Under the pieces are notes generated by a model. That model made no database searches, was not told the DNA's origin, and worked only from the letters and a program-made list of their open reading frames with translations. From Donghicola mangrovi (GTDB lineage Bacteria > Pseudomonadota > Alphaproteobacteria > Rhodobacterales > Rhodobacteraceae), in contig NZ_JABCJE010000017.1 of the NCBI RefSeq assembly GCF_013377535.1, positions 1-44,230 on the forward strand: a stretch of DNA of 44,230 nucleotides. The letters are read 5' to 3'. A program made the position numbers and the translations under genes. Position 1 is the first letter of the stretch; every line of letters starts with the position of its first letter. Positions 9,288-15,833 of the stretch are shown one piece after another.

Positions 9288-10120
9288 CGGATCGCCTCCA
9301 GAACCTCGAGGACACGCTCGTGGCTGTCGGACAGGTCTTCGGCGGCGGCCAGGGCCACTTCAGGCATGGCGGTCACTTCGAAGGTGTCGAGGATCAGCAC
9401 ATCCATCGAGTTAAAGAACTGCACGCGCCACACATGGTCCAGCGCGGTCGCGGTGATGCGGCAGTTGCCATAGCCGCGCGACAGAATATCGGTGCTGCCC
9501 TGACCCAAGGCTTGCTCCAGCCAGACCAGATCCTGCTCGGTGTGGGGCAGCAGGCTGAGGTTGATCACATAGACCTCGTCACCGGCCTGATAGGCGGCGG
9601 ATTTGTCTTGCAACTCGACCAGCAGCGACAGCGCGTTCACCACGCCCGGAACCTTGGGCGCATCGGTGCCAAGAGCGGCGCGGCGGGGGGCAAACGCACG
9701 GGTGCGCGCCATATCGGGGGCAGAGCCGACCTCGATCGCGTCAAGGCCCGCGCCCTTGAGCACCCAGATGCCCGCAAACACGGATTCTTGGGCGGCAACG
9801 GCGGGAATGCCGTGCATCTTCATCGCGACTTCGCCTTCGCCCATTGTCTCGGCGACCAGACGGCGGTTGGCGGCGTCCAGATCGGACAGGTCGAAACGGG
9901 CGTTCGGGGCACCGGCAGAGCACGCCTTGGCGGCATTGGCGACAGTGCCCATCAGTTCCATCGCGGGGCGCAGGGCCTCGTCATACTCGACCTCGGGGAT
10001 GTGCGCGTAATAGGCGCGCATGTCCTGCGGCATCGACATGTACTGGAGTTCTTCGTCGCCCTCGTTCGCTTGCGATCCGGGGCCATAACCCATGGGGGGC
10101 AGGTGGAAATTGCTGACCAT
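9284..10120 (-). CDS. hupH: Hydrogenase expression/formation protein HupH (HyaF family)
   Basis: A 278-residue protein of the HupH/HyaF family, cytoplasmic, with no signal peptide. The C-terminal half carries the family segment LPHTEQDLVWLEQALGQGST and NCRITATALDHVWRVQFFNS. Its biochemical role is not settled. In Rhizobium and Ralstonia, HupH/HoxQ relatives help mature the small subunit before export, with HupG/HoxO. It follows hupG by 18 bp and overlaps hupJ by 4 bp. Confidence 0.92.
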   Translation of the reverse strand: MVSNFHLPPMGYGPGSQANEGDEELQYMSMPQDMRAYYAHIPEVEYDEALRPAMELMGTVANAAKACSAGAPNARFDLSDLDAANRRLVAETMGEGEVAMKMHGIPAVAAQESVFAGIWVLKGAGLDAIEVGSAPDMARTRAFAPRRAALGTDAPKVPGVVNALSLLVELQDKSAAYQAGDEVYVINLSLLPHTEQDLVWLEQALGQGSTDILSRGYGNCRITATALDHVWRVQFFNSMDVLILDTFEVTAMPEVALAAAEDLSDSHERVLEVLEAIR

Positions 10121-10138
10121 TCTGGCTGGCTCCTGTGA

Positions 10139-10519
10139 TTAAGCGTCTGCGGTCTGCGCAAGGATCTGGGTGATCCGCGCCATGTATTCATCCCAGTCGC
10201 GGACGCGGGGGATGCCGCCGATCATCTTGCCATCGCGGAAGAAGATCAGGCTGGGGGTCTTCAGAACTTTGGTGTCCTCGCGGACTTGCTGTTCGATGGC
10301 GTCTCCCACGACGCCGCAGTCGAAGCGGCCCTGAAAGGCTTGCTTCAGTTCGGGCAGGATCACGGCCACGTCGGCGGTTTCCAGATTGCGGGCGGCGTCG
10401 CCGGGAACGAACAGGACATGCACGCCGGGACGGGCGGTGAATTCGGTCACGTCGTGGGCGCTGTCCAGATGCGGCCAGCTGAATTCGGACGTCAGGCGGT
10501 CAATCAGCGGATGGGTCAT
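10139..10519 (-). CDS. hupG: HupG (HyaE/HoxO-type thioredoxin-like chaperone)
   Basis: A 126-residue protein starting MTHPLIDRL. It has the HyaE thioredoxin-like fold (FVPGDAARNLETADVAVILPEL, then KTPSLIFFRDGKMIGGIPRVRDWDEY) but no CxxC redox pair, as is normal for the family. HyaE/HoxO proteins bind the Tat signal of the hydrogenase small subunit and hold it until cluster insertion is finished. The ATG at 10519 is chosen because it lies 10 bp after the hupF stop. The frame stays open upstream to 10627, but that would overlap hupF by about 100 bp. Confidence 0.93.
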   Translation of the reverse strand: MTHPLIDRLTSEFSWPHLDSAHDVTEFTARPGVHVLFVPGDAARNLETADVAVILPELKQAFQGRFDCGVVGDAIEQQVREDTKVLKTPSLIFFRDGKMIGGIPRVRDWDEYMARITQILAQTADA

Positions 10520-10529
10520 TGTTGGCCTC

Positions 10530-10850
10530 TCAGGCTGTGGTTTTGCCGGCGTCCAGCGCGGCTTGCAGATGGGGGGGCAGCTGGGGGCCGCGTTCCTCGA
10601 TGTCGGCGAACGCATCGCCAAGGGCATGGCCCGACATCAGATTGCGAAGGCCATCCAGCGCGGCGGTGATCTTTTGCGCCTCGTCGGCCGAGATGATTTC
10701 GCGCGCCGCCCCAAGGAACGTCAGAACCCAGTCGCCGGGTTTCGCGTCATCGGTCAGGGACAGGTCGATCAGCGCCTCTTCGGTGCCGTCAGTGGCGCGG
10801 GCAGCGATCCCGTTCACCGAGATCAGCTGCATCGGTACACCCAGACACAT
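10530..10850 (-). CDS. hupF: HupF, HypC-family chaperone
   Basis: A 106-residue paralogue of HypC beginning MCLGVPMQL with the N-terminal cofactor-binding cysteine. It carries [20 protein letters not shown] and a longer C-terminal part than HypC. In Rhizobium HupF acts as a second, HupL-specific chaperone that stabilises the large subunit and takes cofactor from HypC-HypD, with most benefit under oxygen. It starts 2 bp after the hupD stop. Presence of both HypC and HupF is typical of oxygen-tolerant uptake hydrogenase clusters. Confidence 0.95.
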   Translation of the reverse strand: MCLGVPMQLISVNGIAARATDGTEEALIDLSLTDDAKPGDWVLTFLGAAREIISADEAQKITAALDGLRNLMSGHALGDAFADIEERGPQLPPHLQAALDAGKTTA

Positions 10851-10852
10851 GA

Positions 10853-11461
10853 TCAGGCGCTTTCCGGAAAGAAGCGGTGGTCGCCGGTGCGGCAGGCGTC
10901 TTCCTCGGAGGGGCGGCCGCCTTCGTAGGCGTCTCGCATGATCGAGGGGTCCGCAAGGTTGCTGATGTCGCCCTGACCTTCGATGGGGTGGATGCCCATC
11001 TCGGCCAGCTTCTCCAGCGCGATGTCGATCGCGGGGTCGATGCGGGCGGCCACGATGTCACGCAGGCCTCCGCCGTAATCTTCCAGCTCGACGGGTTGGC
11101 AGCCGATCAGGACCAGGCGCTCGGGGCAATAGCCCATCAGCTGTGCAGTCGCGATCACGTCCTGAAAGCCGGTCTGGTGCAGGCTCATTTTCTTGGCGCC
11201 CATAAAGCTGGGAACCTCGTCATCCTCGACGATCTTCATGGTGCCGGGCTCCAGCCCGTAATCCACGGCGTCAAAGACGATCAGCGCGTCGGCTTCTTCC
11301 AAGAAGGGGAGGAGGTAGAGACCCTGAGTGCCACCATCCAAAACAGTAACGTTCGGCCCGAAAGCCTTGGTCAGTGCGAGCCGCTCAACGCATCGAACCC
11401 CAAAGCCTTCGTCAGCCCAAAGTACGTTACCAATACCCAAAACAAGCACATTGGGCGCCAT
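10853..11461 (-). CDS. hupD: Hydrogenase maturation endopeptidase HupD
   Basis: A 202-residue member of the HyaD/HybD peptidase family, which removes the C-terminal extension of the large subunit after nickel insertion. Motifs: [20 protein letters not shown], with the nickel-sensing Glu near residue 18, then FDAVDYG near residue 65 with the second acidic ligand. Its expected cut is after His581 of HupL. A GGAGGAGG-type Shine-Dalgarno lies close upstream of the ATG. It starts a second block of genes after a 286-bp gap downstream of hupC and may have its own promoter there. Confidence 0.96.
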   Translation of the reverse strand: MAPNVLVLGIGNVLWADEGFGVRCVERLALTKAFGPNVTVLDGGTQGLYLLPFLEEADALIVFDAVDYGLEPGTMKIVEDDEVPSFMGAKKMSLHQTGFQDVIATAQLMGYCPERLVLIGCQPVELEDYGGGLRDIVAARIDPAIDIALEKLAEMGIHPIEGQGDISNLADPSIMRDAYEGGRPSEEDACRTGDHRFFPESA

Positions 11462-11634
11462 TCGTTCTCTCCTCCTCCGCCGGTGAGCTGGTTGCTAGCT
11501 TTCCGGTTTCTTCCAGTGCTGACAGTTTGGCATCTATCCGGAAGGCTTGAAAGAAAATCACCTTTTGGGTGGAATTGTAATTTTCCCTTTTGTTGCATGG
11601 GGTTGCGGGGAAAATTGGCGTCACCTGTTGAGAT

Positions 11635-11659
11635 AAAGTGGAAATATAGTATCCACTTT
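11635..11659. promoter_or_regulatory. Inverted repeat and possible hupD promoter in hupC-hupD gap
   Basis: A perfect 8-bp inverted repeat (AAAGTGGA / TCCACTTT, 9-bp AT spacer) in an AT-rich segment (about 11560-11690) that stands out from GC-rich neighbours. On the minus strand a good -10-like TATACT lies just upstream of the repeat (about 11663-11668), with only a weak -35 match. This suggests a second promoter for hupD onward, with the repeat acting as operator or leader hairpin. It is not proven. Confidence 0.35.
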
Positions 11660-11689
11660 GCAGTATAATTGGAAATTCATTAAACACAA

Positions 11690-11717
11690 GAAAGGCGGAC
11701 CCGAAGATCCGCCTTTC
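11690..11717 (-). terminator. Hairpin downstream of hupC
   Basis: Perfect 10-bp stem (GAAAGGCGGA / TCCGCCTTTC) with an 8-nt loop, 30 bp after the hupC stop. On the minus strand it is followed by a broken T-rich run (TTGTGTTTAA). It is probably a partial terminator, or an mRNA 3'-end stabiliser, separating abundant hupSLC message from the maturation genes. Confidence 0.7.
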
Positions 11718-11747
11718 CGATTCCTGTCCGAAGTGACAGCCTTCTGA

Positions 11748-12524
11748 TCAATCGACGCGGTCGTCCTTGAAGGTCCGGTGCCCCGAGATCATGGTCGAGA
11801 CCATGGACTGGCGGCTCAGGATGTCTTCGCGGATGGCGGCGTAGATGTGGATGATCATGAAGACCACGATGAACCACATGCCCAGATGGTGGAAGGTGTG
11901 CAGCAGCTGGGTGTTGCCAACCAGACCGATCAGCCAGCCCATCACCTGATCCGGCAGACTGCCTTGACCCGCGCCCTCGGCGTACAGAGCCCAACCGGTC
12001 AGCAGCATGAAGGTGATCCCGACGGTCATAAAGAAGAACATCGCGATCTGTGCCAGCGGGTTGTGGCCCACGTATTTCTTGGGCTCGGATTCCAGGAACA
12101 TGTACCAGCGCAGCTCGAAGAACACTTCTTGCCACCAGTGCTTGTTCAGGATCGGGACATAGAACAGTTGCTTGGCGTGGTGGTTGCCCACGATGGCCCA
12201 ATACACACGGCCAAAGAAACCAACCGTGAGGATCTGCGCAGCGGCAAAGTGTGCGAACCGCATGTACCCCATGACGAACTGGTGGGTCGCCTCGGCAAAG
12301 TTCATGGTCGGCAGCGGGCTGGCGATGAACCAGCCGGTGAAGCACAGCACCAGAATACAGGCTGCGTTCACCCAGTGCCACAGACGCACGGGCCATTCGT
12401 AAACGAAGACGGACGTGCGCTTGCGGACGCTATCGATATCCTCGGCGGTGGCGTCACCGGTCAGCCGCGAGGTTTCGAGGGGTCTTACCCCCTCGTTTGC
12501 TCGGTGGATGGTGTCATGGGCCAT
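11748..12524 (-). CDS. hupC: Ni/Fe-hydrogenase b-type cytochrome HupC
   Basis: A 258-residue integral membrane dihaem cytochrome b that anchors HupSL and passes electrons from H2 to the quinone pool. Four hydrophobic segments are visible: about residues 45-67 (WPVRLWHWVNAACILVLCF), about 90-120, about 165-187 (MFFFMTVGITFMLLTGWAL) and about 212-235 (HLGMWFIVVFMIIHIY). Conserved histidines in or near these (for example His50 and those in HHLGMWFIVV) are likely haem ligands. An N-terminal extension of about 38 residues is polar. It starts 3 bp after the 58-codon small gene and is followed by a hairpin. Confidence 0.96.
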   Translation of the reverse strand: MAHDTIHRANEGVRPLETSRLTGDATAEDIDSVRKRTSVFVYEWPVRLWHWVNAACILVLCFTGWFIASPLPTMNFAEATHQFVMGYMRFAHFAAAQILTVGFFGRVYWAIVGNHHAKQLFYVPILNKHWWQEVFFELRWYMFLESEPKKYVGHNPLAQIAMFFFMTVGITFMLLTGWALYAEGAGQGSLPDQVMGWLIGLVGNTQLLHTFHHLGMWFIVVFMIIHIYAAIREDILSRQSMVSTMISGHRTFKDDRVD

Positions 12525-12527
12525 TGC

Positions 12528-12704
12528 TCACTCCTTCCGGCGGGCGCTGCGGAGGGTATAGAGCAGACCGGCAACCGCGATCAGGCCCAGACCGTGCATG
12601 GGCGACAGGACCCAGTGTGCAGCCCCGTTCAGGGCTGCGTCGTGACCGGGGTGCGCTGCGGCGGCGGTTGCACTCAGGAAAAGAGCGGGAATTGCGTATT
12701 TCAT
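12528..12704 (-). CDS. Small exported/membrane protein between hupL and hupC
   Basis: A 58-codon gene not named in the classical hup operon. The product has a signal-like N-terminus (MKYAIPALFLSATAAAA), then HPGHDAA after a plausible AxA cleavage site. A second hydrophobic stretch (about residues 36-51, MHGLGLIAVAGLLYTL) ends in a basic RSARRKE tail that would stay in the cytoplasm. A GGAG ribosome-binding site sits 7-8 bases before the ATG. The stop is 3 bp before the hupC start and the ATG is 15 bp after the hupL stop, so it is co-transcribed. It resembles the small DUF6732-type proteins (signal plus HPGH plus one membrane helix) I recall from Rhodobacteraceae. Its function is unknown; a role in membrane attachment of HupSL-C or metal handling is speculation. 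Confidence 0.75.
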   Translation of the reverse strand: MKYAIPALFLSATAAAAHPGHDAALNGAAHWVLSPMHGLGLIAVAGLLYTLRSARRKE

Positions 12705-12719
12705 GGGTGAACTCCGGTA

Positions 12720-14510
12720 TTAGCGCACTTTGACAGTGGTCAGTTCGTCGCCATCGGGCGACATCACGTGGGTCGAGCAAGCAAGGCAAGGGTCGAAGCT
12801 GTGCAGGGTGCGCAGGATTTCGACGGGCTCGTCGGGACGCTCCATCGGGGTGTTCATCAGCGACGCTTCGAACGCGCCGATGTTGCCCTTGCTGTCGCGG
12901 GGCGAGCCGTTCCAAGTGGTGGGAACCACGCACTGGTAGTTCTCGATCCGGCCGTCCTTGATCTTGATCCAGTGGCCCAAGGCACCGCGGGGTGCTTCGG
13001 TCATACCAACGCCTTTGGCCTCTTTCGGCCAGGTGCTGGGGTCCCACTTCTCGACGTTGGCGGTGCTTTCGTCGCCGTTCTTGATGTTCTGGACCAGCTT
13101 GTCGAAGAAGTGCTTCTGCAAGCGGCCACAGTATTCGGATTCCAGCGCACGCGCCGCGGTCCGGCCAAGGGTCGAGAACAGAGCGTCCACGGGCAGATCC
13201 ATGGTGCGCAGCAGGCCATCGACCTGGTTCTTGATGTCCTCGTGACCTTTGGCGTAGCCGACGATGTAGCGGGCCAGCGGGCCGACTTCCATCGCGTTGC
13301 CGCGCCAACGGGGGGCCTTGATCCAGCTGTATTTCGCAGCTTCGTCCAGCTCTTCGATGCGGGTCTTGGTGCCTTTGGCGTTCGGACCCAGCTCGAATTT
13401 GGGCTCGGTGCGGCCATCCCAGGGGTGCAGACCCATGCCGGGCTCGCCGTAGTCGTACCAGCTGTGATCGACGAACTCCTGAACCTGCTCGGGGTCGCGG
13501 GGATCAACGTCGTGTACCTCGTTGAGGTTGCCGTTGATGATCGCGCCGCGGGGCAGGTGCAGCTGCTCGGGGCTGAAGTCGTTGGGATGCTCGGGGATAT
13601 CGCCGTAGGCCAGACACGCCTTGGACGACAGACCGCCACCATAGAGCCAGTTCTTGTAGAAGCCACCGATCGCCACAACGTCGGGCAGGTACACGTTCTT
13701 GTTGAACTCGATGCACTTGTCGATGATCGACGAAACGTGGTTCAGACGCTCCATGTTGATCGCGCCGACAGCACCGGTGCTGTGGACGTTGATCGGGCAG
13801 GGCACGCCGCCAACCAGCCAGTTCGGGTGCGGGTTCTTGCCGCCGAAGATGGTGTGAACCTTCACAACCTCTTTCTGCAGGTCCAGCGCCTCGAGGTAGT
13901 GGGTGGTCGCCATCAGGTCTGCCTCGGGGGGCAGTTTATAGGCAGGGTTGTCCCAGTAACCGTTCTTGAACAGACCCAGCTGGCCCGATTCAACGAACTT
14001 TTTCAGGCGGTTCTGAACATCGCGGAAATAGCCGGGCGACGACAGCGGGTGCGAGGGCGACACCATCTGCTGCAGTTCGCTGGTGGCTTTGGGGTCCGCG
14101 CGCAGGGCGTTCACCGGGTTGACCCAATCCAGAGCGTGCAGGTGGTAGAAGTGCACGATGTGGTCGTGGATCTGCAGGTTCAGCTGCATGATGTTCCGGA
14201 TCGAGTTCGCGTTGTCGGGAATCTGGATTCCCAGCGCGTCTTCCACTGCACGAACCGAGGTCAGCGCGTGGGTGCCGGTGCAAACGCCGCAGATGCGCTC
14301 GGTAAAGGCCCACGCGTCACGGGGGTCACGACCCTTGAGGATCACTTCCAGACCGCGCCACATGGTGCCGGTGCTGACTGCGTTGCGGATGACGCCGTTC
14401 TCGTCCACGTTCACTTCGCAGCGCATGTGGCCTTCGATACGGGTCACGGGGTCGACGACGATGCGGCGGCCGGTGTTATCGAGGTCAAAGCCGTTCGGAG
14501 TTGCGACCAT
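12720..14510 (-). CDS. hupL: Uptake [NiFe]-hydrogenase large subunit HupL
   Basis: The 596-residue catalytic subunit of the membrane-bound H2-oxidising enzyme. Nickel-iron ligands are visible in the N-terminal RICGVC (Cys74, Cys77) and the C-terminal DPCLAC (Cys575, Cys578). The protein ends with a 15-residue extension after His581 ([15 protein letters not shown]), the substrate of HupD. The residue before Cys77 is Val76, and Leu occupies the second gas-channel position (HFYHL), as in ordinary hydrogenases and unlike HupV. HupL has no signal peptide and travels through Tat bound to HupS. The gene follows hupS by 3 bp. Confidence 0.98.
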   Translation of the reverse strand: MVATPNGFDLDNTGRRIVVDPVTRIEGHMRCEVNVDENGVIRNAVSTGTMWRGLEVILKGRDPRDAWAFTERICGVCTGTHALTSVRAVEDALGIQIPDNANSIRNIMQLNLQIHDHIVHFYHLHALDWVNPVNALRADPKATSELQQMVSPSHPLSSPGYFRDVQNRLKKFVESGQLGLFKNGYWDNPAYKLPPEADLMATTHYLEALDLQKEVVKVHTIFGGKNPHPNWLVGGVPCPINVHSTGAVGAINMERLNHVSSIIDKCIEFNKNVYLPDVVAIGGFYKNWLYGGGLSSKACLAYGDIPEHPNDFSPEQLHLPRGAIINGNLNEVHDVDPRDPEQVQEFVDHSWYDYGEPGMGLHPWDGRTEPKFELGPNAKGTKTRIEELDEAAKYSWIKAPRWRGNAMEVGPLARYIVGYAKGHEDIKNQVDGLLRTMDLPVDALFSTLGRTAARALESEYCGRLQKHFFDKLVQNIKNGDESTANVEKWDPSTWPKEAKGVGMTEAPRGALGHWIKIKDGRIENYQCVVPTTWNGSPRDSKGNIGAFEASLMNTPMERPDEPVEILRTLHSFDPCLACSTHVMSPDGDELTTVKVR

Positions 14511-14513
14511 GGC

Positions 14514-15602
14514 TTATGCCTCCTCTTTGTTGTCTTGGGTTTTGCGTTGGGCGGCCTTCAGCGCGCTGATCGCGGCGTGGGCGGCGACACCTGCGCCAAC
14601 GACACCTGCGGCGGCCATGCCGATCTTGTCCGCGTTCGCTTCGATGCCGAACTGGGTCAGATCGGTCACGCGGTTGTAGAAGCTGCCCTGATCCCAGAAG
14701 CCATCTTCCGAACAGCCGATACAGCCGTGGCCGGACTGGATGGGGAAGCTGACGCCTTCGTTCCAGCGGATGGTCGAGCACGCGTTATAGGTGGTCGGGC
14801 CTTTGCAGCCCATCTTGTACAGGCAGTAGCCCTTGCGCGCGTTCTCGTCGTCCCATGCCTCGACGAACTGACCGGCGTCAAAGTGCGGACGGCGGTAGCA
14901 TTTGTCGTGGATACGCTGGCTGTAGAACATCGCGGGGCGGCCCTGACGGTCCAGCTCGGGCAGACGGTCAAAGGTCAGCATATAGGTGATCACACCGGTC
15001 ATAACTTCGGCGATGGGCGGGCAGCCCGGAACCTTGATGATCGGCTTGTCGGTGATGACCTTGTGGACCGGAGTCGCTTGGGTCGGGTTCGGTTTCGCTG
15101 CCTGCACACAGCCATAGGACGCACAGGCACCCCAGCTGATGATCGCTTTGGCGTCTTTGGCCGCATAACGCAGCTTTTCGACAAAGGGTCGGCCACCGGT
15201 GATGCAGAACATGCCATCTTCGTTCAGGGGCGGGTTGCCCTCTACCGCGAGGATGTAGTTGCCCTTGTACTTCTCGATGGTCTCTTCCAGCGCGGCCTCA
15301 GCCGCGTGACCGGCCGCAGCCATCAGCGTGTCGTCATAGTCGAGCGAGATCATCGACAGAACCACATCCTTGGCCAGCGGGTGCGCGGCGCGGATGAAGG
15401 ATTCCGAACAACAGGTACATTCCAGACCGTGGACCCAGATCACCGGCGTACGCGGCTTGGTTTCCATGGCGTGGGCGATTTTCGGCACAAAGCTGGGGCT
15501 CAGGCCCAGGGCCGCCGCGGTCAGAGAGCAATACTTCATAAAGCTCCGCCGCGTGATCCCCTGACGTCGCATGACGTCGTAAAAGGTTTCGATCTGGCTC
15601 AA
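14514..15602 (-). CDS. hupS: Uptake [NiFe]-hydrogenase small subunit HupS
   Basis: A 362-residue iron-sulfur subunit with a Tat signal (RRSFMK at 18-23, probable cut after Ala45) and a C-terminal hydrophobic anchor (about 325-345, followed by a charged tail). The proximal-cluster region has CTCC and CASYGC. In mature numbering these give Cys17, 19, 20, 115 and 120, the pattern of oxygen-tolerant group 1d enzymes with a [4Fe-3S] cluster. The start chosen is TTG at 15602, because a GGAGG lies 7 bases upstream (15610-15614) and the product then begins [15 protein letters not shown] like other HupS proteins. The frame stays open to an upstream start at 15695, adding 31 unlikely residues. Confidence 0.95.
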   Translation of the reverse strand: MSQIETFYDVMRRQGITRRSFMKYCSLTAAALGLSPSFVPKIAHAMETKPRTPVIWVHGLECTCCSESFIRAAHPLAKDVVLSMISLDYDDTLMAAAGHAAEAALEETIEKYKGNYILAVEGNPPLNEDGMFCITGGRPFVEKLRYAAKDAKAIISWGACASYGCVQAAKPNPTQATPVHKVITDKPIIKVPGCPPIAEVMTGVITYMLTFDRLPELDRQGRPAMFYSQRIHDKCYRRPHFDAGQFVEAWDDENARKGYCLYKMGCKGPTTYNACSTIRWNEGVSFPIQSGHGCIGCSEDGFWDQGSFYNRVTDLTQFGIEANADKIGMAAAGVVGAGVAAHAAISALKAAQRKTQDNKEEA

Positions 15603-15609
15603 AACTGGT

Positions 15610-15614
15610 CCTCC
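15610..15614 (-). promoter_or_regulatory. Ribosome-binding site supporting the TTG start of hupS
   Basis: A perfect GGAGG on the minus strand, 7 bases before the TTG at 15602. It decides the start: no comparable site precedes the longer frame, and homologous HupS proteins begin at this point. Confidence 0.8.
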
Positions 15615-15634
15615 CCTGACTGGATCGATTCCGT

Positions 15635-15658
15635 CGGAATGCGATTGCATACATTCCG
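15635..15658. promoter_or_regulatory. Inverted repeat in the hupS leader
   Basis: Perfect 7-bp arms (CGGAATG / CATTCCG) with a 10-bp spacer, 33 bp upstream of the hupS start codon. It could be an operator near the transcription start or a leader hairpin. I do not recognise the motif. Confidence 0.4.
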
Positions 15659-15747
15659 TCAGGCTAAACTTCGGACAGGTGACAGTTTCGATCAAAGCGA
15701 ATGGGGGCGCAGTGGGTGCGGATTTAATATGCTTTCAAATCATGGGT

Positions 15748-15758
15748 TTGCTGCGCAA
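15748..15758. promoter_or_regulatory. Candidate HupR-binding site TTG-N5-CAA upstream of hupS
   Basis: TTGCTGCGCAA matches exactly the TTG-N5-CAA palindrome bound by Rhodobacter capsulatus HupR far upstream of its hupS promoter. It is centred about 151 bp upstream of the hupS start codon. Chance occurrence in this 230-bp gap is roughly 5 percent, so position and context carry the call. The AT-rich stretch just beside it (15738-15750) matches the IHF consensus with one mismatch, which is weak evidence for DNA bending as described in R. capsulatus. Confidence 0.6.
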
Positions 15759-15833
15759 AATCGCTCAATTTCTGCGGGTGCGTGCGGATGGGGGGTTGCC
15801 AGCTTTCCATCCGGTTGGACGGATACTTTCCGG

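Noticed and set aside
11427-11687. An 86-codon minus-strand frame across the hupC-hupD gap
   Set aside because: It runs into the hupD start in another frame, has no family resemblance and no good ribosome-binding site; the region looks regulatory.
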